This document shows, piece after piece, positions 12,338 through 25,388 of a stretch of DNA of 64,000 nt. The first letter of the stretch is position 1; every line of letters begins with the position of its first letter. This stretch comes from Apis mellifera. Its lineage: Eukaryota > Arthropoda > Insecta > Hymenoptera > Apidae. The position numbers were made by a program, and so were the translations under genes. The stretch lies in the NCBI RefSeq assembly GCF_003254395.2, contig NC_037641.1, forward strand, positions 6,067,001 to 6,131,000, given 5' to 3'. The notes beneath the pieces are model-generated. The model saw only the letters and a program-made list of their open reading frames with translations. It was not told where the DNA came from and ran no database searches.

Positions 12338-12846
12338 AGATAGATTGATCAGATTTTAGAAGAATTGGAAAAGTAGTTTCAACATGGATTTGAAGGGTTT
12401 GGTTTCGTTGGATTTTATAAAAGGTGAAAGATGAACTTTTCTTCCCGATGGATGATATTTAATTTTAGGAAGATATCTTGCAATTATAATTTTGAAATTA
12501 ATTGTCGAAATTGTTAATAATAGTTGAATAATAATAATATTTCTATTTTTTTTTTTTTTGAGTTCGACGATTCGAGATCGGTTCGTATAAATAAATTTCA
12601 ACTGGTTTGAATTACCGTTTTTCCACCAATTTAACGTGCCACGTTAAATTGTTTGAATTATTCGTCGCATTTTTGACAGTCGATATGTTTGGTGAAAATG
12701 GAAAACGTGGTTATTTATTATGAATTTCTGGCACAGGGTGGAACGACGAATACGAACAACTGCTGCTCCTAATTGGACATTAACCCTGATCCATCCCTTC
12801 TCTCGTCGCGTTGTCGCAAATGAAAAAACAATATGCTCTACATATT

Positions 12847-12864
12847 TATATATATATATATATA
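12847..12864. repeat. (TA)n microsatellite
   Basis: A perfect TA alternation. Similar runs occur at 13154-13167, 33799-33816 and 37481-37499. Confidence 0.9.
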
Positions 12865-13323
12865 GAAAAAAAAGCTAATTTATAAATTTTCGATGATAAA
12901 ATTTGACAAATTCCAGAGAACACGAATCGTAAAATCGATGTTAATCGTTAAAGTAAATAAATATTTTTGAATTACGAAATGCTTATGTATTTATATTATT
13001 GAATTCAAATGTACAAATTTATAGAAAACAAAATATGCAAATTAAATATCGAAAAAAGCAAATAAAAGAGACGGGTAAATAAAACATCGGTGGAATCGAA
13101 TAAAGAATCGAAATTAAAAAAAAAAAAACGATAGTGAAATAAAAAGTTGTATCATATATATATATATTTTCGTCTAAAATTTCATCCACATATAAATCTC
13201 TCGTAAACAAACAAACGCGCAAAACTATTTTCACAATTTAATGACTATCATTGCAATGATATTTATTGCAGCTCAAACATTATCTTTGAACCAGTACCAT
13301 CCACGTCGCTTTATCATACAAAT

Positions 13324-13342
13324 AAAAAAAAAAAAAAAAAAA
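13324..13342. repeat. Poly-A run, 19 nt
   Basis: An uninterrupted A19 run. No target-site duplication or element body is visible beside it, so I do not read it as a retrotransposon tail. A similar A18 run lies at 18669-18686. Confidence 0.85.
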
Positions 13343-16300
13343 CATGTAAAAATGAAACAAAGATTCTTTCATTAAAAAAAAACTATCGATTTTTAATTAT
13401 AACGCATAACGATATAAACTCTAACCCTTTCATCTCATTATAAATCGACGAGTTAATAATCCTCAGAATCTAAAACACGTAATTGATAGAAATACGTTGC
13501 GTTACGTGGCATAATCACGTAACACGTGTGAAGGGAATCCAAAGTATGTCAAGCTATACACCCGATATATATATACACATATACACGTAGGTTGGCTTAT
13601 CCTGTTTAGCTTCAAGTATCCGCAGAAAGGCAAGCCATAATCGTCACAACACACTGGGCTGCTAGTTATTCGCCCAGAGTCCATAGTTCACGATGAGTTA
13701 CAGCCAGCAGAGAACCCAACCCCCAGCGGGTCATCGATCGTTACGCCGTACGTTTCACGATTGTGAATATTCAATAATCTTAAATCTCCCTTGACTCTTT
13801 GACACGGTATTCCGTGACCCCTCCTCCCCCGACGCGTGCTCCTCGAATTCGGGAGGAAATTTGAAGGGGGGGGAGAAAAGATTCTCGAAATTGAATTTCT
13901 TCGAAAACGTTGGAATCTATACCTGTACAGGCGAGGAGAGAAATAAGCAGAGAGCCGCTTGGGGAAATGTCGAGATGCGAGCAAGGAAGGAAGGAAGGAT
14001 GGAGGTTGAGAAGAGGATTGATGGAAGAGAGTTCGTTGGACTTGTTCGTTCGCAAACAATTATTTTCGATTGTTTGATCAGGTTTGTGATGTTAGAATTA
14101 ATAGATTCCTTCCTTCGTGTTCAAGATTCAATGTTTATTGGAGGATTTTTTAGTCTCGAATCAATTATTCTGTACGCGAGTGACACGCGTACGTGTCTTC
14201 GTTAAGAATAAAACGACCGGTTAACCTTTCGAGAAATAAGCGGAATAGATAGAATTTTGGCAAGGATAGAATTGGAGATAAAAATTAAATATCTTCGGGA
14301 AGGGTATAACCGTGGCTGTTCCCCTGTCCCGGGCTATAAATGTCATTCACGGTCTTTATCACGTGGAATATAAATGAAGAACTCCGTAAAATTATTTATT
14401 ACTAATTACCGGTCGTAAAGATTATTTTATGGCTAGTATAATTAATTTGTTTTTCCATCGTAACGAAATAACGAATATATTTTTAAAACTACTTGACTCG
14501 CATCAAACACGCGTATAAAATAAACGTTTCTTTACGAACGAGTAACGTTTCAAGTTTTTATTAAGTTCATTTAAATACGAATATGCAAATCGCACAAGTG
14601 GACAAGTTGTATCCTACATCCTGTTTTATTGAAAAAAAGGGGGAAGAAGGAGGAGGATAATTAAAGTCACAACAGTAAATTGATCGAACTAACAAAAACA
14701 TATAAATTTAATCCAAAAATATCTCACTGTCGATCATATCGAAACAATGTACGTTCGCAAATTCGGAATAATTATAATTAATTAATTAAATTTCCATGTT
14801 TAACGTCAATAATTAAATCATCCCCAAACATCGATAGCCACGATTAATCAAATATAGAGAGAAGAAAAGTAACTAGCATTCCATTTTCAATTAATTAATT
14901 AATTAACTCCTCCAGATATACACACTGATAAAACTTCCCTCGACTTCCTTCCACTCGATTCGAGAGGAAAAATAATCTCAAAGAGCAAAGAACCGATTTA
15001 CGAAAAAAAAAATCTGTCGAATTTAAAAACTCCAATTCGATATTTTCCAAGATCAACCATCGAGTCTTGGCCTCCTCGAGGAGGAGGGAATTTTGAAAAA
15101 AAAATTCGAGAAAAAACTCGAAATCGGCCGGATCGATTCTCGCGTTGACCCGCGTCCGATGCATCTCCCTTATGCGACGCGGTGCCCGCCAGCAAATTAT
15201 TCCCGGCCATCGATCATCCAAATTTGACACTTATACGCGCCAAAATCTGCCTAACGGTGTCGCTGCACGCCAACAATGATCGATCATCCCCCGTCTGCCA
15301 TCGATCCATCCCTACTTCCATGCCTCCCCCAAGGTCGAGATGCCTCGAGTAACGCTTCCGCGAGGGAATTTTCACGGTGTTCGATCGACCAGCAACATCC
15401 TGACGTAGGAAGGAAAGGGATAAGTGGTGGATGCGAACGAGGAGGCTCGCAGGGGGTCGAGAGAGATGTATAAACGCGACGTGGGGTAGGTGAAGTTGTT
15501 GGAAAGTTCGATCGAGAAGGTTTTCTCGTCGAGTTGAATCGATATTTTTTCGAATCGTTCGAAGCTTTAGCTACACAAATTTGTACAAATTGATCCTCAC
15601 ACGTTCAAATAAAGGAGAATTGTACAGAATTTCGAAAAGTTGACCGAGTTAATAAGGAAAGGATCTTTCTGTTTCAACGAAACTAAAAAAAAATCCATTT
15701 GTATATAATCTTTCTGGATCAAGTCCACGAGTGATTGATTCGATATGATTATCTGGTGGATGTATTTGAGGGGAGGCTGCAAATGGGACAGCAGGGTGGG
15801 AAAAAAAAGAAAAGAAAAAAAGAATGGTGGTTTCAGAAGAAGTTGAAGAAGGGTTCGCGGTTTCACGGAGGCGAGTGAAAATTGAGGTTTCGCAGAGAAG
15901 CACGGGTCGAAAAAGAGACAGAGAGGAAAAACACGGGAGTCCAGAGGGGAAAAAGAGCAACGGAGATATCACGGGAGCGAGGCGAAATTGAGATCTTGCA
16001 GGGATATAGCCGAGATTTTTAAAGTGGCAAAAAAAAAAAAGAAGAATCTTTCGAAAACCGCGTAGAGAATGTGGCGATGATGTATGTATACATGTATGTC
16101 TGTGTGTGGAGGAAGAGTTGAAGTATCGAAAGAGAGAATAAAAATTCACCGGAAGAACCGATAGAAATGAAGAGGATCGAGTAAATTGAGATAATAGCGG
16201 CTTTAAATGCGCTTTTAATTGAAGAGATAAGTGAGTAATAAATGAACATAAGCGAAAACTAAATATAGAATGTTCTATCTATTTTATAACGCGTATTATC

Positions 16301-16499
16301 TTTCTTATCCCATGAATTATTAAAATTCGAGATACCTTTATAAATTATCGCTCGTATCGAAATCTTTGAAAATTAATTATTTATAACTCTGCGAAATTCA
16401 CAAAATTACGTATATATATATCTATCGTTTACACAAAAAATCTAATTTAAAAAAAAAAATCACAAAGAGAACCACCTTTCTATAAAATACCAGAGAAGA

Positions 16500-19400
16500 C
16501 TCGACCGATCGAAAGCAACAAAGATACGCGAAAAGAAGAACAAGAAAAAAGAATCACTCCGGTCTACTTTTCGCGTTAAATTGGTCGAAACGGTTGTCAA
16601 AAACTGGTGTCCGCTCGGGGGGGTGAAAAAAACCCCGAAATCGAGTAGGGGCAGAATTTGCAAGAAAAACGTGCGCCGCGAGCGACAGGGGGAAGGGAAT
16701 CAACGGTTCGAAATCCTCAGCCGATCGCGAACGAACCGTGAAATCGACGAGACGAAAGCCCGAAACACGTCCGACACGCTCGAAAACGTTAACCCTCCCC
16801 GTTGTACAACGCGGCCAACTGTGACGATAATGAAGGAGGAGGGGGATATAAGCTCGAGAAAAAAGGGAAGGAGAGAGGGGGAGAGGAAATTGGGGGTCCG
16901 CGAAAAAGGGGACGTTTCTCGGGACTCGAAGAGTTCCTGGAAGATCGACGGTTTAAGAGAAGCGAAGATTTTGAATCTGCGAAGTGAAGTTTCGAGAGGA
17001 TGGAGGAGGCTCGAGGGATGGGTTCTTTGATGTAGCTTTATTGTTATAATGGATCAGGTTGTGGAGGGGCGTGTAAGTATTGGGTTTGGAAGGGAAGGTA
17101 ATGGTCGGGGGTTTGGGTGTAAAATAAAATTTCAACAGCGTGAATAAAACGAAGATAGAGCGTCCCATAGGGAGAGAATTTTTGGCTTCGAGTGTTTCTC
17201 CTAGTTTTCTCCTAGTTTTGAAGAATTATCTACACTTATTAATACTTTTATTTTTCTGTGACACTGCACCATTAATTTCGTTCTAAATTATGATTAGAAT
17301 ATTCGAACGATGGAAAAATATTTTTCACTATAAAACTCCACGTACTTTTCAAAATCAATCGAAAGTTACGCTCGAAAGATCCAAAAATTTTCTCTCAAAC
17401 TTCCTCTCTTCTCGAATCTCCTTTGAATTGTAAATATTTCGGCATAAAAAATCGAGTAGTCACTGTTCGATATACCATCGTATTTATCAGTGGCGATCAT
17501 CATCGATCAATTATCCCTGATACAGCAGCAGCGAGCAAGCCCGGCTCGCTCGATGGGTTTGACATTTGGTTCGGGCATCGATAAGGCACACGATGTAATT
17601 TCGTTGCCGGGGCTGGTGGATAAAGACAGTGATAATCCAGATTTTCGTGGGCCGGTAATAAGGGCGAGATTTGGGGGCCAGGGCCGGATCAAAGCGCCCC
17701 GAGGGATCCCGAAGAGATCGAGACGCCGATATCGAGGGTGAACGCCCTCGTTTCCTTGCTCCATCTTTTCGCATTAATGCCGCCCGATTTTTGCCCGATT
17801 CGGGTAATTCTAAATAATAATTTTTTCCCTCCACCTGCGTGGCGAAACGTGGAGGAGGAAGAGGATTGGAACGATGGTTGCAGTTTCTGGTCCATCGTGC
17901 GGTCGACGTTCGATCGTGCGAATATTCTCGAGAACTTGTTTCGAATTATCGGTATTTTTTATTTTCCATTGAAAAGTATACCGATTTTTACGAAAGAGAT
18001 TGGCGAGAGAAGTGGTTCCGGGGCAAGATTTTTTTGTATAAAAATCGAACTCGATTTTTTCGTTTCCGTTTCGGTTGCAAATTATTTTTGTTTGCGATAA
18101 TTTTTCAATCCATGTTTTTTTCTCTTTTAATAAATTTTATCAAATTTAATTTAATTTTATCGCCACGTAATATTCTTCGAGTCGAGGAGCGTCGAGAAAC
18201 ACGTCCGTTCCGCTCCGAGTTCGGAAAACGACTCCGTTCGATCGGATAATAATGTTATGGTTATCAATGGCAAACCGATGTTTTCGTTTCTTGCGCCGCG
18301 ACTTGTATTATATTATCGACGCTCGTTACGCGTATAAATTGTAATGGAGATTAAAATCGTGAGATTTCCACGATTTTATATAGATTTTTTAAATATTTTT
18401 TTTTATAAAGCGCTCGATAAACATTTTTTTATAAAAATTTACGGCATTCCATACATAAATTCCCACGTATATATATTATTCAACCTAATTTATTGTATTC
18501 TTCGAGACATCTCGAAATTTTTTTTACTCTTGGACAACACCCACACTGAAATCTTACTAAAATAATTATCACGGTTCCATTACGGCTCACTTTTATCCGA
18601 ATGGAATGAAAATCATACGCGTAATACTTTTATTACCTTTTACTATCTATTCAGTTTCTCGTTTATATAAAAAAAAAAAAAAAAAAGAAACTTAGTTTCA
18701 TTGGTAAAAAATTCGTAATGCACGAAACAACAGGAGAACTCCATTTTCAAAAGAACTGCTTCAACTGTACAGGCTCGCACACTGTTCAATTCTCAAAGGT
18801 TCGCGTAAAGTGCACGCTTTCACAGAGAGGCACAAGCTCATGCAAGTAAAAGCATTCTGCAACTGTAACGTTAGCCGAGAGAATGGCACGAAATATGAGA
18901 ATTTCCAGGGAATTTCGAAGGAAGCATGGATTATCCACCTACTGCCAATCACCCTTCGACGGGTTACCTTCTTCTTTTCCCGCTCACTTTGTTATCCCTG
19001 TCTATAATCCATCCGCGAAAAAAAATAAAGATTGTTTCCTGAACAATGATGGCTTCTCTTCCTCTTGAAAAATGAACGGGAAAATTTCCTCGATTAGACG
19101 AATTGAAGGCGCAAATGGTCGAGCAAGACGAATAAAAATAAAAACGAACAACAAAAAGTGTACGAAGAAATTCAAGAAAAATTGAAACAACGATGAAAAA
19201 AAAAAACATAGCACTTTTCAAAAAGAAAGGACGAAAATCCAGCGTAATATTATCGCAGCTGTTGAATAGTTCATCGAACTAGAACTACTTTTTCCTCCCT
19301 TTCCGCGAAAACAAAACCGGTCGTGCTCAAATTCCCAGTAGTATCTCGATTCAACCCCGTCGGTGGAACAATTCACTATTCCAATCCAATCGACACCGTC

Positions 19401-22400
19401 CACAATCATCAATCAACGTTTCATTCAAGGAACGTAACCCATTCGCCGAATCTTCGCCCCGAAATCACGAATCGCGTGGACCCCAACTCTCGCAAACCTA
19501 ACCCTATATACCACACGAATCCGCACGGTCGAGTGGAAAGACAAACAAGTTGTCCCTCAGTGCCACTTCGAGTCTTCCCAATTTACGCGCCGCGTATTCG
19601 AGAGGACAGCGAAACGAGGTATTAAATCAAAGAGCCCTCCCTAATTGAACCAGTTTCGCGATCAAATTTCGCACGCCACCGAATGTATTCTACATACTGT
19701 TGTCCAGTCACTAACAATTTCGTCAAACTGAATTTCACGCGAGTTTCATTCTCTTCCTTCCCTCCTTTTTCCCGCGATAATTTTAAAAATCGAATCGAAG
19801 AGAATCGTTTTAATTATGTTACAAACATATATATATAGCGTTGTGTTTAAACCGGTCAAAGAAATCAATTGCAAATTGACGAAATTTTGAAAAGTGTCGC
19901 ACAGTTTCTTGTCCTTTTTCTTTATCGTAACGAAATTAATAATTCTTTACGTTTCTCAATATATCTTAGCCAGATGTTAAGATATAGAGAAAATTACTTT
20001 ATCGTGAATCTTGTTGCAAAGCGTTACACTACGACACTCGAAACCCTTGTTAACCCTTGAAATCGGAAATTTCCTCCTCGCCCCATATACGTTCCGTTCT
20101 TCGACGAGAGAGAAAAATAAATAGAATAAAAGAGGCTGGATCGAGACGAATACGAGCCCGCATTCATCATCCTCGTCGATAGCGAAATGGATCGCGGAGA
20201 ATGGAGGCTTGAACCTGATCTTCATCCCCGTGCAACATTTCCCCGTGAAAAATCGAATATCCCCGGACAAACGACTATTTATTGGAGATCCTTATGAATG
20301 GAGGGGGAAAACTGTCGGTGTACCATTTTCTACCTTCGACGTTCCAGTATCCATAATACCTCATCCTCCCCTTCGTTACTTCCATCCGCCTTTCACTCAA
20401 GAAGGGCCCTCTTTTCTCCGCTTGGTAGCCAAGCATTTGGCGATATACGCGGTGGAAATTGGGTAGACATTGGAAATGAATCGGAAGAGCAAATAACGGG
20501 GGGAGGGTTGGAGAACGATGAGAGGGAGAGGGAGGAAAGGGGAGCAAGTTCACAGAGGGGAATCACTGCCTTTGTGCAGCGAATGGCTCGAGAGCACTTT
20601 CCAGAGGAAACGCGGAACACGATTTCGCGATGGATACTCGAGCCAACCCCCTCCGCCACCCCCCCGCACGTACTCGAAGAGGACCCTCGATCCGGCTCAT
20701 CTACATCGGTGGATGTTCGATTTCTCCTCCTGCTCGAGGAAGGGAGAAAGGGAGGGAAGTTGTTGAGGGGGAGGAGGAGAAGCATCGAGGGCGTTAAACA
20801 TTACTGATTCGATTTGAATGGGAGAGGAGGGTTTGCGGTGCGCGTCTGTTGACTCGATTCCGGGGTGTAACGAGGCGTGGACGTTCGATAAGATCCTGGA
20901 ATTCTTCTTTTCTTTCTTTCTTTTTTTTTTTTTTTATTAAGGAGAATGTAGAAGAATTATTTTTGGGAGCTGGATAAAATATTTTGATTATTTTTAACGA
21001 GTTGGAAAAAATCTTTTTCAGATCATGTATAACAAACTTTTAGGAGAATATATTTGTACAAAGAAATGCGTTAGAAATTCGATATTCTTAGGAAAATATA
21101 TATTTTCATTCTTTTTTTTTAATTTTTTCCACTGGTTATCGATGAAAGGATAAAAAGGGAGGGTTGCCGCCGCGAGAAGTTAGAACGAAACTCGGGGTTG
21201 GTTCTTTAATTAAAAGAACCGCCATCATTTTTTTCGAGGAAATTTTGTTTTCACCGAGGGCCGCCGAGACGTGCTTAATTTATTTCAATTTCTAAGGCTG
21301 TATCGTTTTAATTAATTTCGTGCCACTCGTTTCTTCTTTCCCACCCTTTTTCTTCCCTTTTCTCCCTTTTTTTTTTCTTTTTTTTAAACTCGACGACCGA
21401 GTTTGAATTTCCGAATGAAAGAAACCACCTGATTATTTTGCAAATTTCTCTTTCCTATCTTTCTTTTTTTTTTTAATAAATCGACGAATATTTCGCAAAA
21501 AGAAAAAAAAGAACGACTTAAGAAACTCGACTTCCCTTAATTAAAAGAACCCACGCGAAGCTCCAAGTCCCAGAACGAATTTTAACCGCCATCCTTGTTT
21601 CGAACCACGCATAATTAATTAACAACACGAATTGCGCGCACGCAATTAGTGGAATTACTCCATCAATGGGATTAAAAAGAAGTAAATAAATAAAACAATA
21701 CCCTATCGTAATAACGTTAACGATTAAACACTCGAAAAAGAAGAGATTAAAAACTGAAAATATTAAACCGAGATAAAATTGAGAATCGACACCAATTAAC
21801 CAAAGATCCGACCAGCTTTTTCCACCTGGTTCCCGAAAAACTTTGAAAGAATTTCCAGGGAGGACGGGAGGAGGAGGAGGAGGAGGAGGAGGAGGAGGAG
21901 ACGAAGTAGATAAACAGGGGTGAAATTCATAAAGTGGCTTTGCCCGCATAATGCTCGGCCTAAGAAGTAAAGGTGGCAGGTCGACACGGTTGGCCGGCTG
22001 TTAGTCACCGGCAATTACACGTTAATGCCTTACGGTTAACGCGTTAATTATTTACACGAGACGATCGTAATCTGAAGGATTCCGAGAGGCGAGCGTTTAC
22101 GAGGCGTTTGAATTTGAAAAAGATTTCGCGAAGAAAGTCGAGGGAACGAATGGAAATTTAATTAATTTTCGAGATGTGTTTGCTTTGATGCTGTCGAGCA
22201 GGAATAAATTACGAGCGAGAGGAAAATAAAGATGTAAAATGGAAGGTGGAGCGGTGGAAAAATTATGAAAGAAGAGGAGGAAGTGCGTTCTGTGCGCTAT
22301 AAGGAAGTCGAGTTACGGGGAGTGGTCGCGGATAAGAATTCTTTTTTTCTTCTTTTTAGAATATTATCTGGATGATGTGGGAGGGAAATATTTCACATTT

Positions 22401-24384
22401 CGAATATTCAAAGCAAATTATATATATATATTCTCTTTCAACTAATCCCGGAAATCTATTTTCCTCCTAGATTTTTCAGAATTTTATCCCACTTTTTCGT
22501 CGATTCGTTAAAATAAAATTATATGCATAAATGTATTATCTTTCACGAAGTTGGAAAATATTTTAAGAAGGAGGGAAACGGGATCGAAGGTAAAATAGGT
22601 CGAGAGTGGCACACACCACGTTTATACCAGATTTAATTTCAACCCACAGTTTCAACAAAATTCATTAACATCTTAACATCATTTCCCAATTTCCATCCCA
22701 GACGACTCTGCGGCTCTACTACAACCATTAAAATATCAAATTTCGTTCGGAAAAGAGATTTAATTTCTTCGAGGATAAAAACAAAAAGAAAAAAGGAAAA
22801 ATATCGACACGATTTCGATAAATCGTTTTCGAAAATAATAATCGAAATTATTCCATCTATATTCTCGTTCGTTCGATCGATCGATCGGCTCGAAAATTGA
22901 ATTTTTCCGCGCTCCCGGCGGAAGTGCGCCTCTGGTTTCCGTGTTTCGCTTCGGCCGACACGATGAAACTTGGTGGACACGTAACTGATGACCGTGATCG
23001 TTCAATGTCGCGCGAGGACATTAAATTAGACATCATTACGAAGTTGCCGCGTTGTGTGCACGAATGATTCATTTACCGCCCCGAGAGGTCCGTATCGCGA
23101 TATTCCTTCTTGATGTTGCGTTATCACGGTGGCCGGTGCTCCGCGATTTTGATTAATCGATCGAAACGGAACCGAGGAAATATCTAATCGATCTTGCGTA
23201 TTTCCAATCCTATTCCTCTCCCGTTGAAGAATTAATTCGAACGGAGAATTTTGATCGATCTCGAAATACGAGATTGATTTTCTTTTATTATATAGGGATT
23301 TAATATTTCCTTTTTGACGTTCTATTATCGGATCATTCATGATTAACGATCACAGGAGAAGTTTAAATCGGGATCTTTCGAATCCCCGAAGAATTATATT
23401 TAAATTAATTGTAATATTTTTTAATATTATTCTTCGTGACTGTTGTAATTTTATTTTAATTCCTTTTTTTTTAGCATGATTTTTCTTCGAAAAGAATTTC
23501 GATATCGATTTTGAAATACGATGGATTATTCTGGTGAACAATAGGGGGAAGGATTTCCTTTCCGTTCAAACGAAGATTTTTCATTTTCATAATATCGTGG
23601 AAATTGGATTCGCCAAGTATGCCGAATGAATCATTCATTATGGTGATAAGATATATACGCGAAGCTTGAAACGAAATATATTTCGACATAAAAGATGTCC
23701 AGTTCTTTATACCCGCAATAATATCCTGCCGAGTATATATCTGCGCAAGTTTCAACGTGGAATTTTAATTTGTCATAATTAATGCTCCGTGGAAAAACGG
23801 TTTTAAAATTTTATATAGCTGATCATCGAGCAACCTGATTAGAAACTCTGATCCTCTTATCTTCTATCTTCGTTTTCAAGCAAACGATCGAAACGTCGTA
23901 GAGCATGAAATTAAATTAAACACGTATCGAAACGCTGCTTAAATAATAATCAAGACGAGACTTCTACGAAATGCAACGTAAATATTAATCAATAAAATTC
24001 TTTTAATCTCTCCATAACACAACGCGCACGATCCATATATTCCAGCGATCCCGCGAATTTCCGTCGCAATTGACACGTTCAATCGTGTCTTCGATCGATC
24101 CACGACGAGTGACTTTTCGTAAATGGAAAACAATTTTTCCCAATTGGCCAGGTCCCGTTAACGAGATTACGAGCATCGAGCGAGTAATTTAATCGCGACT
24201 GCCTCGATACCTATCGTCCCGTTACTCGCGCCAATTCCGCGTTTCCTGGAAATCGAAACTCGGTAAGCCAACTACGCTTCCCTCCGTTCGATGATCAACC
24301 TCCGCCTCCTGCATACCTTTACCATCTTTCTAGAGACGCGGAAATGGATAATGAATCGGAAGCATCGAGTTACGAGCTCCAATT
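16500..24384. other. Non-coding stretch with scattered GC-richer blocks
   Basis: I see no recognisable gene. The block at 17490-17760 is open in three overlapping frames on both strands and has no domain I recognise. The block at 20200-20770 is G/A-rich and gives a 169-codon plus frame (20298-20807) and a 130-codon minus frame, both low-complexity. A (GGA)n run lies at 21867-21900, a TTCG/GATC-type simple stretch at about 22865-22887, and A18 at 18669-18686. The remainder is AT-rich sequence without visible structure. Confidence 0.55.
21867..21900. repeat. (GGA)n microsatellite, about 11 units
   Basis: A perfect GGA trinucleotide run of 34 nt. It produces the proline- and leucine-rich stretches seen in the minus-strand frames across this site, which argues that those frames are artefacts. 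Confidence 0.93.
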
Positions 24385-25388
24385 CTCGATCGATCCTAGC
24401 GAAGTAATCGTAGATCAGATATTTATTTAGTATTTAAAAGAAGAATTGAAATTATCCAATTCCTCAAACTCTCGATCGATTCTAGTGGAGTAATCATAGA
24501 TCAGATATTTATTTAGTATTTAAAAGAAGAATTGAAATTATCCTGTTTCGATATTTCCATAATTAAAATCTTGAAGTTGAATTCGATTCAAATCGTTGAT
24601 GAATCTAGGAAACGTATTCAGATTAGATTAGATATTTATTTAGGAGAAGAAGTATTGAAATTATCCAACTTTTGTTTCGATATTTCCATAATTAAAATTT
24701 TGAAGTTGTATTCGATTCAAGTCGTTGATGAATCTAGGAAACGTATTCAGATTAGATTAGATCAGATATTTATTATAGTATTTAAAAGAAGAATTGAAAT
24801 TATCCAACTCCTTTTTTGATATTTCCATTATTAAAATCTTGAAGTTGAATTCGATTCAAATCGTTGATGAATCTCTCCTATTTCCATAATTAAAATCTTG
24901 AAGTTCTTTTTTCAATAGTTTGAAGTCGATTGAAATCGTTGATAAATCTCGGAAATATATTCAGATCAGATTAGATCAGATATTTATTATAATATTTACA
25001 AGAAGAATTGAAATTATCCAACTCCTGTTTCGATATTTTCATAATTAAAATCTTGAAGTTGAATTCAATTCAAATCGTTGATGAATCTCGGAAATGTATT
25101 CAGATTAAATTAGATCAGATATTTATTATAATATTTAGAAGAAGAATTGAAATTATCCAACTCCTATTTCGATATTTCCATAATTAAAATCTTGAAGTTG
25201 AATTCGATTCAAATCGTTGATGAATCTAGGAAACGTATTCAGATTAGATCAGATATTTATTATAATATTTACAAGAAGAATTGAAATTATCCAACTCCTG
25301 TTTCGATATTTCCATAATTAAAATCTTGAAGTTCTTTCTTTCCAATAGTTTGAATTGAAATCGTTGATGAATCTCGGAAACGTATTCA
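24385..25388. repeat. Tandem array of ~135-bp units, about seven to eight copies
   Basis: The block GAATTGAAATTATCC recurs through the array, and ATTATCC starts at 24451, 24537, 24660, 24799, 25013, 25152 and 25286. Spacings are 86, 123, 139, 214, 139 and 134 bp. The full unit order is CAGATATTTATT, AGAAGAATTGAAATTATCC, TTTCGATATTTCCATAATTA, AAATCTTGAAGTTGAATTC and AAATCGTTGATGAATCT. The first two units are short and share CTCGATCGATYCTAG instead. The 214-bp gap holds an extra partial unit with AAGTTCTTTTTTCAATAG. A related AAGTTCTTTCTTTCCAATAG variant closes the array, so there are two unit subtypes. A 95-codon plus frame (24532-24819) spans two units only because that stretch happens to lack stops. 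Confidence 0.92.

Larger units (their letters stand above)
9975..16500. other. Non-coding stretch with GC-richer blocks
   Basis: I see no recognisable gene. A GC-richer block at about 9990-10430 holds a perfect GC palindrome and an AP-1-like TGAGTCA. Another block at 11400-11650 is open in several frames on both strands, the longest a 129-codon minus frame at 11424-11813, with no recognisable domain. Simple repeats are (TG)n at 12321-12337, (AT)n at 12847-12864 and 13154-13167, and A19 at 13324-13342. Runs of TAATTA occur near 14770-14790 and 14889-14906. The 166-codon minus frame at 15649-16149 reads a purine-rich plus strand as Ser/Phe/Leu-rich peptide and is probably chance. Confidence 0.55.

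Noticed and set aside
15649..16149. 166-codon minus-strand open frame
   Set aside because: Ser/Phe/Leu-rich translation of the complement of a purine-rich strand; no domain or start context.
16701..16718. GGTTCGAAATCC resembling a tRNA B box
   Set aside because: One base too long for the consensus, and no D arm, anticodon arm or acceptor pairing upstream.
20298..20807. 169-codon plus-strand open frame
   Set aside because: Gly/Glu/Arg-rich from a G/A-rich block, with a comparable open frame on the opposite strand; no domain.
24532..24819. 95-codon frame with an internal amino-acid repeat
   Set aside because: The repeat is simply the tandem DNA array translated; the frame is not kept open in the other units.
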